A DNA stretch of 64,000 bases from Flavobacterium chryseum (GTDB lineage Bacteria > Bacteroidota > Bacteroidia > Flavobacteriales > Flavobacteriaceae). Numbering within the stretch: position 1 is the first letter of the stretch; each line of letters begins with the position of its first letter. This document shows positions 26,500-35,749 of this stretch, in pieces. The notes below the pieces were generated by a model. The model ran no database searches. It was not told the DNA's origin and worked only from the letters and a program-made list of their open reading frames with translations. The position numbers and the translations under genes are program-made. The stretch lies in the NCBI RefSeq assembly GCF_004362015.1, contig NZ_SNWW01000011.1, forward strand, positions 1 through 64,000, read 5' to 3'.

Positions 26500-28950
26500 T
26501 TAATTTTGTTCATTATTAAAAAATTGATCAAGAGCACTTAAATCAGAAATGTTCACACTACGCGCTTTACTGCCTTCAAACGGACCAACAATTCCTGCTG
26601 CTTCCAGCTGATCGATCAAACGACCGGCTCTGTTGTATCCTAATTTTAATTTTCTTTGCAGTAAAGAGGCCGAACCTTGTTGCGCATTGACAATAATCTC
26701 TGCAGCTTCTCTAAATAAAGTGTCTCTGTCAGAAATATCCATATCAAGATTGATGCCAGTTTCTTCTCCAACAAACTCCGGAAGCAAATAAGCCGTGGCA
26801 TATGCCTTTTGTGAACCAATAAAATCGGTAATTTTTTCAACCTCAGGAGTGTCGATGAAAGCACATTGAACACGAACCACATCATTTCCGTTTGTGTATA
26901 ATAAATCTCCACGTCCAATTAACTGGTCGGCTCCTTGTGTGTCAAGAATTGTTCTCGAGTCAATTTTAGAAGTTACCCTAAAGGCAATTCTCGCAGGGAA
27001 ATTCGCTTTAATCAAACCTGTAATAACGTTTACAGAAGGTCTTTGTGTTGCGATAATCAAGTGAATACCAATAGCACGTGCCAATTGAGCCAAACGCGCA
27101 ATCGGAATTTCGACTTCTTTTCCGGCAGTCATAATCAAATCGGCAAACTCATCAACAACCAAAATAATGTAAGGTAGAAATCGGTGTCCGGCTTCTGGAT
27201 TTAATTTTCGTGCTTTAAATTTATCGTTGTATTCTTTAATATTACGAACCATTGCATCTTTCAATAATGAATAACGGTTATCCATTTCAACACAAAGTGA
27301 GTTCAAAGTATTAACTACTTTTGCATTATCTGTAATAATAGCATCTCCCGCATCTGGAAGTTTGGCTAAATAATGTCTTTCAATTTTATTAAATAAGGTT
27401 AACTCAACTTTTTTAGGATCGACCAAAACAAATTTTACTTCGGCCGGATGTTTTTTGTATAAAAGAGAAGTTAAAACCGCATTTAATCCAACAGATTTTC
27501 CTTGTCCTGTAGCACCCGCCATTAGTAAGTGAGGCATTTTGGCTAAATCAACAACAAAAGTTTCATTCGAAATGGTTTTTCCTAAAGCAATTGGCAATTC
27601 CATTTCAGCTTCCTGAAATTTAGCAGAACCAATAACGCTTTTCATCGAAACCATAGTTGGATTCTTGTTCGGAACCTCGATACCAATAGTTCCTTTTCCT
27701 GGAATTGGCGCAATAATACGAATTCCTAAAGCAGATAATGACAAAGCAATATCGTCTTCTAAACTCTTAATTTTAGAAATTCTGATTCCGGCTTCCGGTA
27801 CAATTTCATACAAAGTTACCGATGGACCAACGGTTGCCTTAATCTGTGCAATCTCAATTTTGTAGTTGCGAAGCGTATCTACAATTTTGTTTTTATTTTC
27901 TTCTAATTCTTCCTGATTAATAGTGATTCCTCCAGTCGAATATTCTTTTAATAAATCGATCGTTGGGAATTTATAATTAGATAAATCTAAAGTCGGATCA
28001 AATAATCCAAAATCAGCCACTAATCTCGAAGCCAGATTTTCTTCGATAATATCTTCTTCTTCCGATTTTTCAATAACAAATTCTTCCGTATGCACAGGAT
28101 TTACTGTCACCGGATTTATATCCATTTGCATTGGCTTTAAAATCGGATTTAAATCAATTTCTGATGAATTTGAAATTGTTGGTTTTAAAGCTTCTTTGTT
28201 GATTTCGAATTGAGTATCTTCTGTTTTTAAATGAATGTTGTCTATTTCGGGTTCTTGTTCCACAATAGCAAATTCTTCTAAATTATAAGCACTTTCCGGC
28301 TGTTTCGGCTGGTTTAATGAATTTAGTTCTGATTTAAATTCTTTTTTAGTTGAATCAAAATACGATTGAATTTTTTCCGGAGATAATTTTATTTTGAAAA
28401 TTAAATACACGATTAATCCAAAAAGCAAGGAAAGCAAAGTTCCTGTTTTTCCGATATAATCCTGAGAAAATAAATTTAGTTCATAACCAATTGTTCCGCC
28501 TAATTCAGGAGCTGAAGTGGCAAAAAATCCAAATAAAACAGAAAGGATAATAATGGCAAACAAATCCCAGAACCAAATATTTTTTAGTTTTCTCAGCGAT
28601 AATTCCAAAGCTAAAAACATTCCTGTAAGGAAAAATAAACGTACCAAAATAAAAGAAGCTATTCCGAAACCTCGATATACAATCAAATCGGCAACAAAAG
28701 CCCCGAATTTTCCGAGCCAGTTTTGCACAACTTCAGAGCGATCATCAAGCTGACTAACAGCGCTTTGATCTAATTGCCATTGTCCGTTGACGTAAAAAGA
28801 AATAAATGCAACTAATAATGCAATAGAAAATAGTACCAAAAGACATCCTAAAACAAAACGTTGTTGTTTAGTAGGTCTCCAAGATCTTAAATTCTCAGCT
28901 TTTGGTTCGGTTTTTTTATTTACAGTTTCTTTTTTGGTTGTTTTTGCCAT
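26500..28950 (-). CDS. ftsK: DNA translocase FtsK/SpoIIIE
   Basis: An 816-aa FtsK. After a basic start come four membrane helices (about 30-190, e.g. VLGCLLVLFSIALLVAFISF and FVADLIVYRGFG), an acidic linker (about 215-320), and the motor: the alpha domain from about 340, Walker A GATGQGKS near 478-485, Walker B ILVVDEFADL, and ATQRPSVNVITG. The C-terminal gamma winged helix (LLQRKLKLGYNRAGRLIDQL, then GIVGPFEG) recognises the polar DNA signals. It pumps chromosome ends through the closing septum and helps Xer resolution. It is first in a run with lolA, the Lpt permease, ribB and the thioesterase. The linker is short compared with E. coli FtsK, normal for this phylum. Confidence 0.96.
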   Translation of the reverse strand: MAKTTKKETVNKKTEPKAENLRSWRPTKQQRFVLGCLLVLFSIALLVAFISFYVNGQWQLDQSAVSQLDDRSEVVQNWLGKFGAFVADLIVYRGFGIASFILVRLFFLTGMFLALELSLRKLKNIWFWDLFAIIILSVLFGFFATSAPELGGTIGYELNLFSQDYIGKTGTLLSLLFGLIVYLIFKIKLSPEKIQSYFDSTKKEFKSELNSLNQPKQPESAYNLEEFAIVEQEPEIDNIHLKTEDTQFEINKEALKPTISNSSEIDLNPILKPMQMDINPVTVNPVHTEEFVIEKSEEEDIIEENLASRLVADFGLFDPTLDLSNYKFPTIDLLKEYSTGGITINQEELEENKNKIVDTLRNYKIEIAQIKATVGPSVTLYEIVPEAGIRISKIKSLEDDIALSLSALGIRIIAPIPGKGTIGIEVPNKNPTMVSMKSVIGSAKFQEAEMELPIALGKTISNETFVVDLAKMPHLLMAGATGQGKSVGLNAVLTSLLYKKHPAEVKFVLVDPKKVELTLFNKIERHYLAKLPDAGDAIITDNAKVVNTLNSLCVEMDNRYSLLKDAMVRNIKEYNDKFKARKLNPEAGHRFLPYIILVVDEFADLIMTAGKEVEIPIARLAQLARAIGIHLIIATQRPSVNVITGLIKANFPARIAFRVTSKIDSRTILDTQGADQLIGRGDLLYTNGNDVVRVQCAFIDTPEVEKITDFIGSQKAYATAYLLPEFVGEETGINLDMDISDRDTLFREAAEIIVNAQQGSASLLQRKLKLGYNRAGRLIDQLEAAGIVGPFEGSKARSVNISDLSALDQFFNNEQN

Positions 28951-28968
28951 TCTTGGGTTTAGTATTGC

Positions 28969-29343
28969 CTATACAAATTTTGGAATATAAATGATCAAAC
29001 CTATTGCTATTGCTGTCATTGCGGCAAAAAATACCGCTCCTGCAGCAATATCTTTAATAAAGCCGATTCGTCTACTGTAATCCGGATGAATAAAATCAGC
29101 GATTTTTTCTACAGCTGTATTCAATCCTTCAACACTTAAAACTAAACCAATTGCTAATGTTTGACAAAGCCATTCGGTTTGCGAAATATGAAAATAGAAC
29201 CCGGCAATGGTCATGAAAATTCCCAATGAGAATTGTACCATAATGCTGTGTTCAGTTCTAATAAGTTTTACAGCTCCATTAAAAGCATACGTCATGCTTT
29301 TTAATCGGCCCGTAACAAAGGTATTATCTTTTTGAAACTCCAT
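28969..29343 (-). CDS. dgkA: Diacylglycerol kinase family protein
   Basis: A 124-aa DgkA: RLKSMTYAFNGAVKLIRTEHS N-terminal amphipathic region, three membrane helices, and the signature LSVEGLNTAVEKIADF with the catalytic Glu in E-G-x-N-T-A. It phosphorylates diacylglycerol or undecaprenol in the inner membrane. The gene lies 18 bases upstream of ftsK on the same strand and 18 bases downstream of tpx, so it is likely co-transcribed with them. Confidence 0.9.
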   Translation of the reverse strand: MEFQKDNTFVTGRLKSMTYAFNGAVKLIRTEHSIMVQFSLGIFMTIAGFYFHISQTEWLCQTLAIGLVLSVEGLNTAVEKIADFIHPDYSRRIGFIKDIAAGAVFFAAMTAIAIGLIIYIPKFV

Positions 29344-29361
29344 TTAAAGGGTATTATTGTA

Positions 29362-29859
29362 TTAAAGTGCCGCTAGAGCAGCCTCGTAATTTGGTTCGTT
29401 TGCAATTTCAGCAACTTGTTCCGTATGTGTGATTTTTCCGTTTTCATCAACAACAATAATTGCTCTTGAATGTAAACCTGCTAACGGTCCGTCAAGGATT
29501 TCTAAACCATTTGTTTTACCAAATGCGCCCTCTTGAAAATCAGATAAGTTTACCACATTTTCTAATCCCTCAGCTCCACAAAAACGTTTTTGAGCGAATG
29601 GTAAATCTCTTGAAATACATAAAACAGTAGTATTTTCTAAATTACCTGCACTTTCATTAAATTTTCTAACAGAAGTAGCACAAGTTCCTGTATCAACACT
29701 TGGAAAAATATTTAAAACCAATTTTTTACCAGCAAAGCTGCTCAATGAAGCTACTGATAAATCATTTTGGATTAATTTGAAATCAGCCAGTTGTGAACCT
29801 ACTGATGGTAATTCTCCTGAAGTATGAATAGGATTTCCGCCTAATGTTATTGAAGCCAT
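29362..29859 (-). CDS. tpx: Thiol peroxidase Tpx
   Basis: A 165-aa atypical 2-Cys peroxiredoxin. Peroxidatic C60 lies in SVDTGTCATSVRKF and resolving C94 in KRFCGAEGLENV, positions equal to E. coli Tpx within one residue. It reduces hydrogen peroxide and organic peroxides using thioredoxin. A TACTTTTG -7 box lies on the minus strand at 29883-29890, 24 bases upstream of the start. A thioredoxin-like protein is encoded 0.75 kb upstream on the same strand, so both probably serve peroxide defence. Confidence 0.95.
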   Translation of the reverse strand: MASITLGGNPIHTSGELPSVGSQLADFKLIQNDLSVASLSSFAGKKLVLNIFPSVDTGTCATSVRKFNESAGNLENTTVLCISRDLPFAQKRFCGAEGLENVVNLSDFQEGAFGKTNGLEILDGPLAGLHSRAIIVVDENGKITHTEQVAEIANEPNYEAALAAL

Positions 29860-29882
29860 GATATTTGTTTTTTTATGAGGTT

Positions 29883-29890
29883 CAAAAGTA
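29883..29890 (-). promoter_or_regulatory. Candidate -7 box of the tpx promoter
   Basis: The minus strand reads TACTTTTG, a full match to TAnnTTTG, just upstream of tpx. No good -33 TTG was found at the expected distance, so confidence is moderate. Confidence 0.5.
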
Positions 29891-30046
29891 AGGATTAATA
29901 TTTGAATCTAAAAGAATTTGTTGCGGGTTTAAGTATACATTAAGATGAGGTTTTGTCATACAAAATTAATTGCCTTTACGTGTGGTTGTACCTTTGTCAA
30001 AGTTTCAAATTTTAACAAAGGTTTCGTAACAATGGCTCTAATGCTT

Positions 30047-30144
30047 GTCATTTCGACAGAGGAGAAATCACACTAGAAACTCCGCAAAGAAAATCGCCAA
30101 TCTTTGTAGAATTACGAGTGTGATCCTTCCTCCGTCAGGATGAC
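30047..30144. repeat. Imperfect inverted repeat, GTCATTTCGACAGAGGAG type
   Basis: gtcatttcgacagaggag (30047-30064) faces ccttcctccgtcaggatgac (30125-30144) across about 60 bases. It belongs to the same family as the repeats at 51425-51500 and 53816-53903. With the terminator at 30166 it fills the gap between tpx and the DUF6952 gene. Confidence 0.6.
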
Positions 30145-30165
30145 AAAGATTGGGTAAATTTGGAA

Positions 30166-30199
30166 ACAAAAAAAAGCGCTTCTTTTCAGAAACGCTTTA
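30166..30199 (-). terminator. Terminator after the DUF6952 gene
   Basis: On the minus strand AAAGCG ... CGCTTT forms a stem followed by a long T-run (ttttttttg). It closes the redox group ahead of tpx. Confidence 0.6.
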
Positions 30200-30239
30200 T
30201 TAGTCATGTTTTTTGTTTTTTCTCTGAAAAGAGGTCGAT

Positions 30240-30497
30240 TTATTTATCGATAGATCCTAATACACGTTTCATAAACGCATTTAGAGCTTCTTTTTTATCT
30301 GTGCCCTGAACTACCATTTTGTGTACTTCAAGCGCACCATACATATTTGAAATCAATTCGCCAATTACATCTAATTCTTCATCTTTTAGAGAAGGAATTT
30401 CAGTCATTGCCTCAAGAACTTCAATCGTTTCAATGATATAATCCTGATCGTTTTCTTCGATAAATTGGGTCAATTGCTTTATTACGGGTAATTTCAT
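30240..30497 (-). CDS. DUF6952-like small protein
   Basis: From the ATG at 30497 the product is 85 aa (MKLPVIKQLTQFIEEND...). A longer frame from 30524 would begin within low-complexity tcttaga repeats and is less likely. The protein is acidic and helical (IIETIEVLEAMTEIPSLKDE, GTDKKEALNAFMKRVLG) with no cysteine motif or signal. In flavobacteria I recognise this as a DUF6952-type protein placed after thioredoxin and peroxiredoxin genes, as here. A role in the peroxide-defence set is inferred from position only. Confidence 0.7.
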   Translation of the reverse strand: MKLPVIKQLTQFIEENDQDYIIETIEVLEAMTEIPSLKDEELDVIGELISNMYGALEVHKMVVQGTDKKEALNAFMKRVLGSIDK

Positions 30498-30603
30498 ATT
30501 TAGACTTCTTAGATTTTTAGACATTCTTAGACTTCTTAGACTTTCTTAAAATTAAACAACATGTAAGTGGTCTAAAAATCTAAGCAAGTCTAACAATCTA
30601 AAA

Positions 30604-30912
30604 TTAAGCGATTACGTTTACCAGGTCGATTAAAACTTCTTGTTTGTTGGTTTGAGTTTCGCCAACTAATTGTCCGTTTAAAAAAGTTGCAAAAGTAGGC
30701 AAGTTGCTTACATTGGCTAATTTTCTTGATTCCGGAGAATTTTCAGCATCAACCAAAACAAAAGTGATAGCTTCATTTTCTGTCGCTAATTTTTTGAATT
30801 TTGGTTTCATAATACGGCAATTTCCACACCATGAAGCTGAATATTGTACTACTACTTTTTCGTTTTTAGCAACTAAATCTGCTAACGTATCTTCGTTTAA
30901 GTCGATTAACAT
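30604..30912 (-). CDS. Thioredoxin-fold protein, WCGNC active site
   Basis: Starting at 30912 it is 102 aa (MLIDLNEDTLADLVAKNEKV...). The longer frame from 30972 starts in a low-complexity aaggttctgag repeat. Active-site Cys29 and Cys32 lie in ASWCGNCRIMKPKF, with the cis-Pro in SNLPTFATFLNG. WCGNC differs from canonical WCGPC, so redox potential and partners may differ. It is a cytoplasmic reductant probably serving the 2-Cys peroxiredoxin encoded immediately upstream on the same strand. Confidence 0.88.
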   Translation of the reverse strand: MLIDLNEDTLADLVAKNEKVVVQYSASWCGNCRIMKPKFKKLATENEAITFVLVDAENSPESRKLANVSNLPTFATFLNGQLVGETQTNKQEVLIDLVNVIA

Positions 30913-31085
30913 AGTTTTGTTTTTTGAGGTTCTGAGGTTCTGAGATGCTAAGGTTCTAAGTTTTTGAGCCATTTAGCATAAGTCCTCTTTGATATTTTTA
31001 GCAAGTGAGATTTTAAGATGCTAAGGTTTTTAAGAATAAATCTTAGAACCTTAGCACCTTAGTATCTTAGAAACTTATAAAAAAA

Positions 31086-31724
31086 TTAGTTTGCGCTCAA
31101 GTACTCAGCAGTACTAATTCTGTCTGCAGACATTGCTTCTTTTCCAGCTTCCCAGTTTGCAGGACAAACTTCACCTTTTTCCTGAATGTGTGTGTAAGCA
31201 TCAACCATTCTTAGGTATTCGTTTACGTTACGTCCTAATGGCATATCATTTACACTTTCGTGGAAGATTTTTCCAGTTTCGTCAATAAGGTAAGTAGCTC
31301 TGTAAGTTACATTTGAACCTTCGATAACAACTGAATCAGTTTCTTCGCTGTAAGTAGTAGATTCGATATCAAGGATACCTAAAATGTTCGCTAAGTTACG
31401 GTTTGTATCAGCAAGGATTGGGTAAGTTACACCCTCGATTCCACCGTTGTTTTTTGGAGTGTTTAACCAAGCAAAGTGTACTTCGTTTGTGTCGCATGAA
31501 GCTCCGATTACGATAGTATTTCTTTTTTCAAATTCTGGTAATGCAGCTTGAAAGGCGTGTAATTCAGTTGGACATACAAAAGTGAAATCTTTTGGGTACC
31601 AAAACAATAATACTTTTTTGTTGTTGTTTACTGCTTCTTCAAAAATGTTAATTTTTAAGTTATCACCCATTTCTGAGATAGCATCTACTGCAATACTTGG
31701 GAATTTTTTTCCTACTAAAGACAT
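31086..31724 (-). CDS. 2-Cys peroxiredoxin (AhpC/TSA family)
   Basis: A 212-aa typical 2-Cys peroxiredoxin: peroxidatic C51 in FTFVCPTELHAF and resolving C187 in KGEVCPANWEAGKE. It reduces peroxides at the expense of thioredoxin. A good promoter lies upstream on the minus strand (31758-31789). The order peroxiredoxin, thioredoxin, DUF6952 on one strand makes a compact oxidative-stress operon, with tpx beyond a terminator. The WCGNC thioredoxin is a plausible dedicated electron donor, as inferred from the order. Confidence 0.95.
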   Translation of the reverse strand: MSLVGKKFPSIAVDAISEMGDNLKINIFEEAVNNNKKVLLFWYPKDFTFVCPTELHAFQAALPEFEKRNTIVIGASCDTNEVHFAWLNTPKNNGGIEGVTYPILADTNRNLANILGILDIESTTYSEETDSVVIEGSNVTYRATYLIDETGKIFHESVNDMPLGRNVNEYLRMVDAYTHIQEKGEVCPANWEAGKEAMSADRISTAEYLSAN

Positions 31725-31757
31725 ATTTTTCGTTTTTAATTAAAAATTTATTTGATG

Positions 31758-31789
31758 CAAAAGTAAGGTATAAGTAATGCTTCTTACAA
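31758..31789 (-). promoter_or_regulatory. Promoter of the peroxiredoxin operon
   Basis: The minus strand shows TTG (31787-31789), 21 bases, then TACTTTTG (31758-31765), a full Bacteroidota -33/-7 pair. The peroxiredoxin ATG is 33 bases downstream of the box. Confidence 0.65.
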
Positions 31790-31858
31790 TAAGATGTAAT
31801 TATTAATATTTATTTAATGATAACTTTTTGTTATGATGAGAAATGATAAAAGTGTAAG

Positions 31859-33472
31859 TTATTGAATGTCAATATTTACGGGTAACGTTCCGTGGCATTT
31901 ACTGTTTTCAAGAAATTGAATTCCCGTAATTTTTTGGAACTCATCAAAATCCTGATACGCTTGAATCAAGCCAGAAGCCTTTCTGAGATTTGGAATTAAA
32001 GGCAAAACGTAAGGATTTCCGAAGACGTAAAGAATACATTTCTTCGTTTTTAATAAATTTGAAAGTAAAGTAAAAACTTCATCCTGAACTTCAAAATTGT
32101 TTAAAGGTTTTGCTTTCGGAACAAATAATGAAATGATTATGGTGTCGAAATTTTCGAGTTCTTTTTCAATTGATTTGATATCTGAAACTTCTAAATTTTC
32201 AAAAGCAAATTCAGGAGATTTTAAAGTTGAATTTAATGTTTTGAAAAAAGTATTCTCAACATTTTTATACAAACTTAACTTCGCTAATTGTTTATTCTTT
32301 TGAGCTTCAAAAGCTAATTCAGAATTCGAATTATCAATAATTTTTGTAATGGCGTTTTGAGCAATTTCCAGATTTAAGGCTGATGCTTTTTCGAAATTTA
32401 ATTCACCGGAAGTAAATTTATTTCCGGACAAAATTCCAACTTTTTGTTTCGCTTTCAAAATTCGGTTGAAACTTTTTTCAATTCGCTCTGGTGAAGCTTT
32501 TTTAAGGATAGCCTCAATTCCTTCCGGAACATTTTCGGCGAAGCATAAAATATCATTTCCAGCGTTAAAAGCTTCCCATTCCAGTTCGCCTTTTGTTTCG
32601 TATAATTTAGAAACGCTGTGCATGTTTAAGGCATCAGAAATTACTAATCCATCATAACCTAATTTTTCGCGTAAAAGCGTTTCGATAATAGGTTTTGATA
32701 AAGTAGCCGATGTATTTTTTCCATCGTTCAAACTCGGAACTGCCAAATGTCCAATCATAATCGAATCGACATTATTTTCAATTCCTTTTATAAACGGATA
32801 TAATTCGTTTTCTAATAATTCTTCCAGCGTTTCATTTAAAACCGGAAGTCCCAAATGTGAATCAATATTCGTATTTCCGTGTCCTGGAAAGTGTTTCAGA
32901 CAGCCTAAAACTCCAACTTCCGACATTCCATTTAAATATTCAACCGCAAAATCAGCGACTTTTTCTTTGTTTTCACCAAAAGAACGATACCCAATAACCG
33001 GATTATTCGGGTTGTTGTTGATGTCTGCCAAAGGCGATAAATTATAATGAATTCCTGCTGCTTTTAAGTCTGAACCAATTTGTTTTCCAACTTCAAAAAC
33101 CAAATCAGCTTTGTTTTCAGGCAAAGCGCCAAGTGTAATAGCGTAAGGATATTGCGGTGTTTTTTCGATGCGCATTGCCAAACCCCATTCAGCATCAATA
33201 CTGATTAGAAGTGGAGTAGAAGCGGCTTTTTGGTAGCGAACAATTAAGTCTTTTATTTTTTGATAACTATCGTCATTAAAAACAACTTTTTTCTTGCTTT
33301 CATAATTCGTTGCAGCGCTCGCACGACTATGAAAAAAAGTCAATCCGCCAATGTTGTGTTCTCTAATTAAACGTTCGGTTTCCTGAATGTTTTCTTCGGT
33401 ATCGTTTATAAAAACGGCAGGAAAAAAGAATTGTCCCACTTTTTGTTTTAATGCTTCAGCTGTCATTTTCAT
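31859..33472 (-). CDS. GH3 beta-N-acetylglucosaminidase-like (NagZ-like)
   Basis: About 537 aa from the ATG at 33472, which follows the GNAT stop by two bases; the longer frame from 33496 overlaps it. The GH3 barrel shows LISIDAEWGLAMRI, the NagZ-type loop KHFPGHGNTNIDSHLGLP (near residues 193-210), which supplies the His-Asp acid/base dyad, and LVISDALNMHSV with the nucleophile Asp near 277. A C-terminal alpha/beta/alpha domain follows. No signal peptide, so cytoplasmic, as expected for an enzyme trimming GlcNAc from imported anhydro-muropeptides. AmpG and AnmK genes lie in the same minus-strand group, which supports a recycling role. Confidence 0.88.
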   Translation of the reverse strand: MKMTAEALKQKVGQFFFPAVFINDTEENIQETERLIREHNIGGLTFFHSRASAATNYESKKKVVFNDDSYQKIKDLIVRYQKAASTPLLISIDAEWGLAMRIEKTPQYPYAITLGALPENKADLVFEVGKQIGSDLKAAGIHYNLSPLADINNNPNNPVIGYRSFGENKEKVADFAVEYLNGMSEVGVLGCLKHFPGHGNTNIDSHLGLPVLNETLEELLENELYPFIKGIENNVDSIMIGHLAVPSLNDGKNTSATLSKPIIETLLREKLGYDGLVISDALNMHSVSKLYETKGELEWEAFNAGNDILCFAENVPEGIEAILKKASPERIEKSFNRILKAKQKVGILSGNKFTSGELNFEKASALNLEIAQNAITKIIDNSNSELAFEAQKNKQLAKLSLYKNVENTFFKTLNSTLKSPEFAFENLEVSDIKSIEKELENFDTIIISLFVPKAKPLNNFEVQDEVFTLLSNLLKTKKCILYVFGNPYVLPLIPNLRKASGLIQAYQDFDEFQKITGIQFLENSKCHGTLPVNIDIQ

Positions 33473-33474
33473 TA

Positions 33475-33924
33475 TTATAAAGTCTTTTTCATGCAAACAC
33501 TGTTTTCAACGTTTTCATAAGGCGGATAATTCGGAATTATTTCATAACCTGATTTCTCATATAAAGCGATGGCTTCAGGCTGTTTTTTTCCGGTTTCTAA
33601 AACCGTGTAAGGATAATTTAGTTCAGCTGCCCAAAGTTCGAGTGCTGCTAAAACCTGAGAGGCAATTCCTTTTTTTCGATGATCCGGATGCACATACATG
33701 CGTTTAATTTCTACCGAATCACTTTCTTTTTCCCGAAAAGCGCCACAACCCAAGGCAACATCGTTGTCATAAAAAACAATCACATGCTTTATTTTATCAA
33801 TTTTATTAAACTGATTATAAAAGGTGTGTTCTTCTCCGTCTCTGATTTTTAAATCCAGGTCTAATAAAGTGACTAAATTTATAAAATCGACATCGTCAGA
33901 ATTGGTTCGTTTTAAATTACTCAT
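33475..33924 (-). CDS. GNAT-family N-acetyltransferase
   Basis: A 149-aa GNAT protein: beta-bulge CoA-binding motif HPDHRKKGIASQVLAALELWA (about 78-98), preceded by IKRMYV, and TVLETGKKQPEAIALYEKSGY before the last strand. It transfers acetyl groups from acetyl-CoA to an unknown amine. Position between the NagZ-like and AmpG-side genes hints at an amino-sugar or cell-wall substrate, but this is only context. The stop is two bases from the start of the GH3 gene, so they are surely co-transcribed. Confidence 0.85.
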   Translation of the reverse strand: MSNLKRTNSDDVDFINLVTLLDLDLKIRDGEEHTFYNQFNKIDKIKHVIVFYDNDVALGCGAFREKESDSVEIKRMYVHPDHRKKGIASQVLAALELWAAELNYPYTVLETGKKQPEAIALYEKSGYEIIPNYPPYENVENSVCMKKTL

Positions 33925-34059
33925 AATTCAAAAAAAAAATTAGTAAAGTAAAAGCAAGTTGCCTTTTTTACCATTAAGATATTAAGTTTATAAAGATTGG
34001 CTTAAATTACTTTAATCTCTCAATCGTAAAAGAAAATTAAGCTTAATTTTTAAATTTAG

Positions 34060-34401
34060 TTACTTTAATTTTGCCTTTTTTTGTTTTGCTAATTGTTTTT
34101 TGGTTTCAATTGCCTTTTCTAATCGGTTTTTAAATCGAAAGAGTTTAGGTAATCCTTCAATTCGGTCTTCGATAGTAATTTCTTCAAAAACAATAATTGC
34201 TTTTTCTAAAACTCTGATCTCGTTGTCGATATCATTTTGGTTTTTGTAGATCGTAGCTAAACGATCGTAAGGATGATTTCCTTTAAAGCTTTCTGCGACA
34301 TTTTCTTCATACAACTCAATTGCTTTTTCAAATTCTCCGGTTTTCTCGAACTCAGCTCCTTTCAGGTTGCGTTCGGCCTGCAAATTTTCATTGATTTCCA
34401 T
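34060..34401 (-). CDS. Small helical (TPR-like) protein
   Basis: From the ATG at 34401 the protein is 113 aa (MEINENLQAERNLKGAEFEK...); a longer frame from 34452 would overlap the AmpG stop. It reads as about two TPR-like helix pairs: FEKTGEFEKAIELYEENV and NQNDIDNEIRVLEKAIIV, then a lysine-rich tail. Such small TPR proteins mediate protein contacts. No family name is certain. It follows ampG closely and precedes the GNAT gene by 135 bases. Confidence 0.6.
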   Translation of the reverse strand: MEINENLQAERNLKGAEFEKTGEFEKAIELYEENVAESFKGNHPYDRLATIYKNQNDIDNEIRVLEKAIIVFEEITIEDRIEGLPKLFRFKNRLEKAIETKKQLAKQKKAKLK

Positions 34402-34423
34402 AGGTAAGATGTTTGATTTGGGG

Positions 34424-35749
34424 TTAAACTTCTTCTTGAGATTTTTTCCCAAAATCTTTCGGGAAAATTAAAAAACGTGATAAAATAATTCCAGGAATTG
34501 TAGCTATAAAAACCCATATAAAGAAGTTTTGATAACCCAAATAATCCTGAATGTAACCGCTCAACATTCCCGGAAGCATCATTCCTAATGCCATAAATCC
34601 GGTTGCAAGTGAATAATGCGATGTTTTTGATTCTCCTTCGGCTACATGAATTAGAAACATCATAAAGCCCGTAAATCCAAAACCGTAACCAAATTGTTCT
34701 ATTATTACTACAATAGAAGTATAAAGATTAAGATTAGAATCGAATTCAAAGAAATATAAGTTTAAATAAAAATGAAAAAATTCCACTGGCTGGAAATGTG
34801 CTAATCCAACAAATCCAAGAATTGGAAGATGCATAGCTAAAAACATTGGAAGCATACATTTAGTAAGTCCATATTTTGAGATAGCAATTCCGGCCAGAAT
34901 TCCGCCAATAGTCAATGCTGTAATTCCTAATGTTCCATAAATAATCCCAACGTCTTCAGTTTGCAAACCCATTCCTCCAACATTTTCAGGATCAACTAAA
35001 AAAGGATTTAACATTTTTAGCAATTGAGATTCTCCCAAACGAAAAACAAGAATAAAAGCTAAAACCAATCCGATTTGTTTCTTTTTAAAAAAAGTTGCAA
35101 AAACTTCAGTAAAACTTTTGTGCTCAATTGAATTTTTACTTATGATACTATTTTCTTCTGTTTTTGGAGTAGCAAAAAAATTATATATTGTAACGAAAGC
35201 CATTATTAAACCAACGAAAATCATGGTATAAGACCAAGCTTTCGCGTTGTCATTGTATTTGTTTTCTAAATGACCTGCAAAAAGGACCATGAGGCCACTT
35301 CCTGTAAGCCCTGCTAATTTATAAAATGTGCTTCTAATGCCTAAGAAAAAAGATTGTTCTTCTGGTTTTAACGTTAATAAATAATAACCATCTGTTGCTA
35401 CATCATTTGAAGCAGAAGCAAATGCTGCAATAGAAAATAACGCAAGGCTTAAAATTAAAAAATTATTTAAAGGAATTGTAAAACCAATAATTAAAAAGGC
35501 TAGAGAAATGATTAACTGCATGGATAAAAACCATTTTCTTTTAGTACCGTGTAGATCAATAAAAGGACTCCATAAAGGTTTAATAACCCAAGGTAAATAA
35601 AAAAGACTTGTATAAACGCCAACAGATTTATTATCAATTCCTAATTTCTTATACATCAAAACCGAGACAGAGATGATTATTGCATAAGGTAAACCAGAGG
35701 CAAAATTTAGTAACGGAATCCAAAACCACGGTGTATTATCTTTCTTCAT
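34424..35749 (-). CDS. ampG: AmpG-like muropeptide permease (MFS)
   Basis: A 441-aa major-facilitator protein with twelve hydrophobic segments. It begins WFWIPLLNFASGLPYAIIIS and continues FYLPWVIKPLWSPFIDLHGT, both typical of AmpG, which imports GlcNAc-anhydro-muropeptides across the inner membrane. Later segments include FASASNDVATDGYYLLTLKP and YGFGFTGFMMFLIHVAEG. Its start overlaps the end of the GHL10 glycosidase gene by 14 bases. With NagZ-like and AnmK genes close by on the same strand, a peptidoglycan recycling role is well supported. Confidence 0.88.
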   Translation of the reverse strand: MKKDNTPWFWIPLLNFASGLPYAIIISVSVLMYKKLGIDNKSVGVYTSLFYLPWVIKPLWSPFIDLHGTKRKWFLSMQLIISLAFLIIGFTIPLNNFLILSLALFSIAAFASASNDVATDGYYLLTLKPEEQSFFLGIRSTFYKLAGLTGSGLMVLFAGHLENKYNDNAKAWSYTMIFVGLIMAFVTIYNFFATPKTEENSIISKNSIEHKSFTEVFATFFKKKQIGLVLAFILVFRLGESQLLKMLNPFLVDPENVGGMGLQTEDVGIIYGTLGITALTIGGILAGIAISKYGLTKCMLPMFLAMHLPILGFVGLAHFQPVEFFHFYLNLYFFEFDSNLNLYTSIVVIIEQFGYGFGFTGFMMFLIHVAEGESKTSHYSLATGFMALGMMLPGMLSGYIQDYLGYQNFFIWVFIATIPGIILSRFLIFPKDFGKKSQEEV

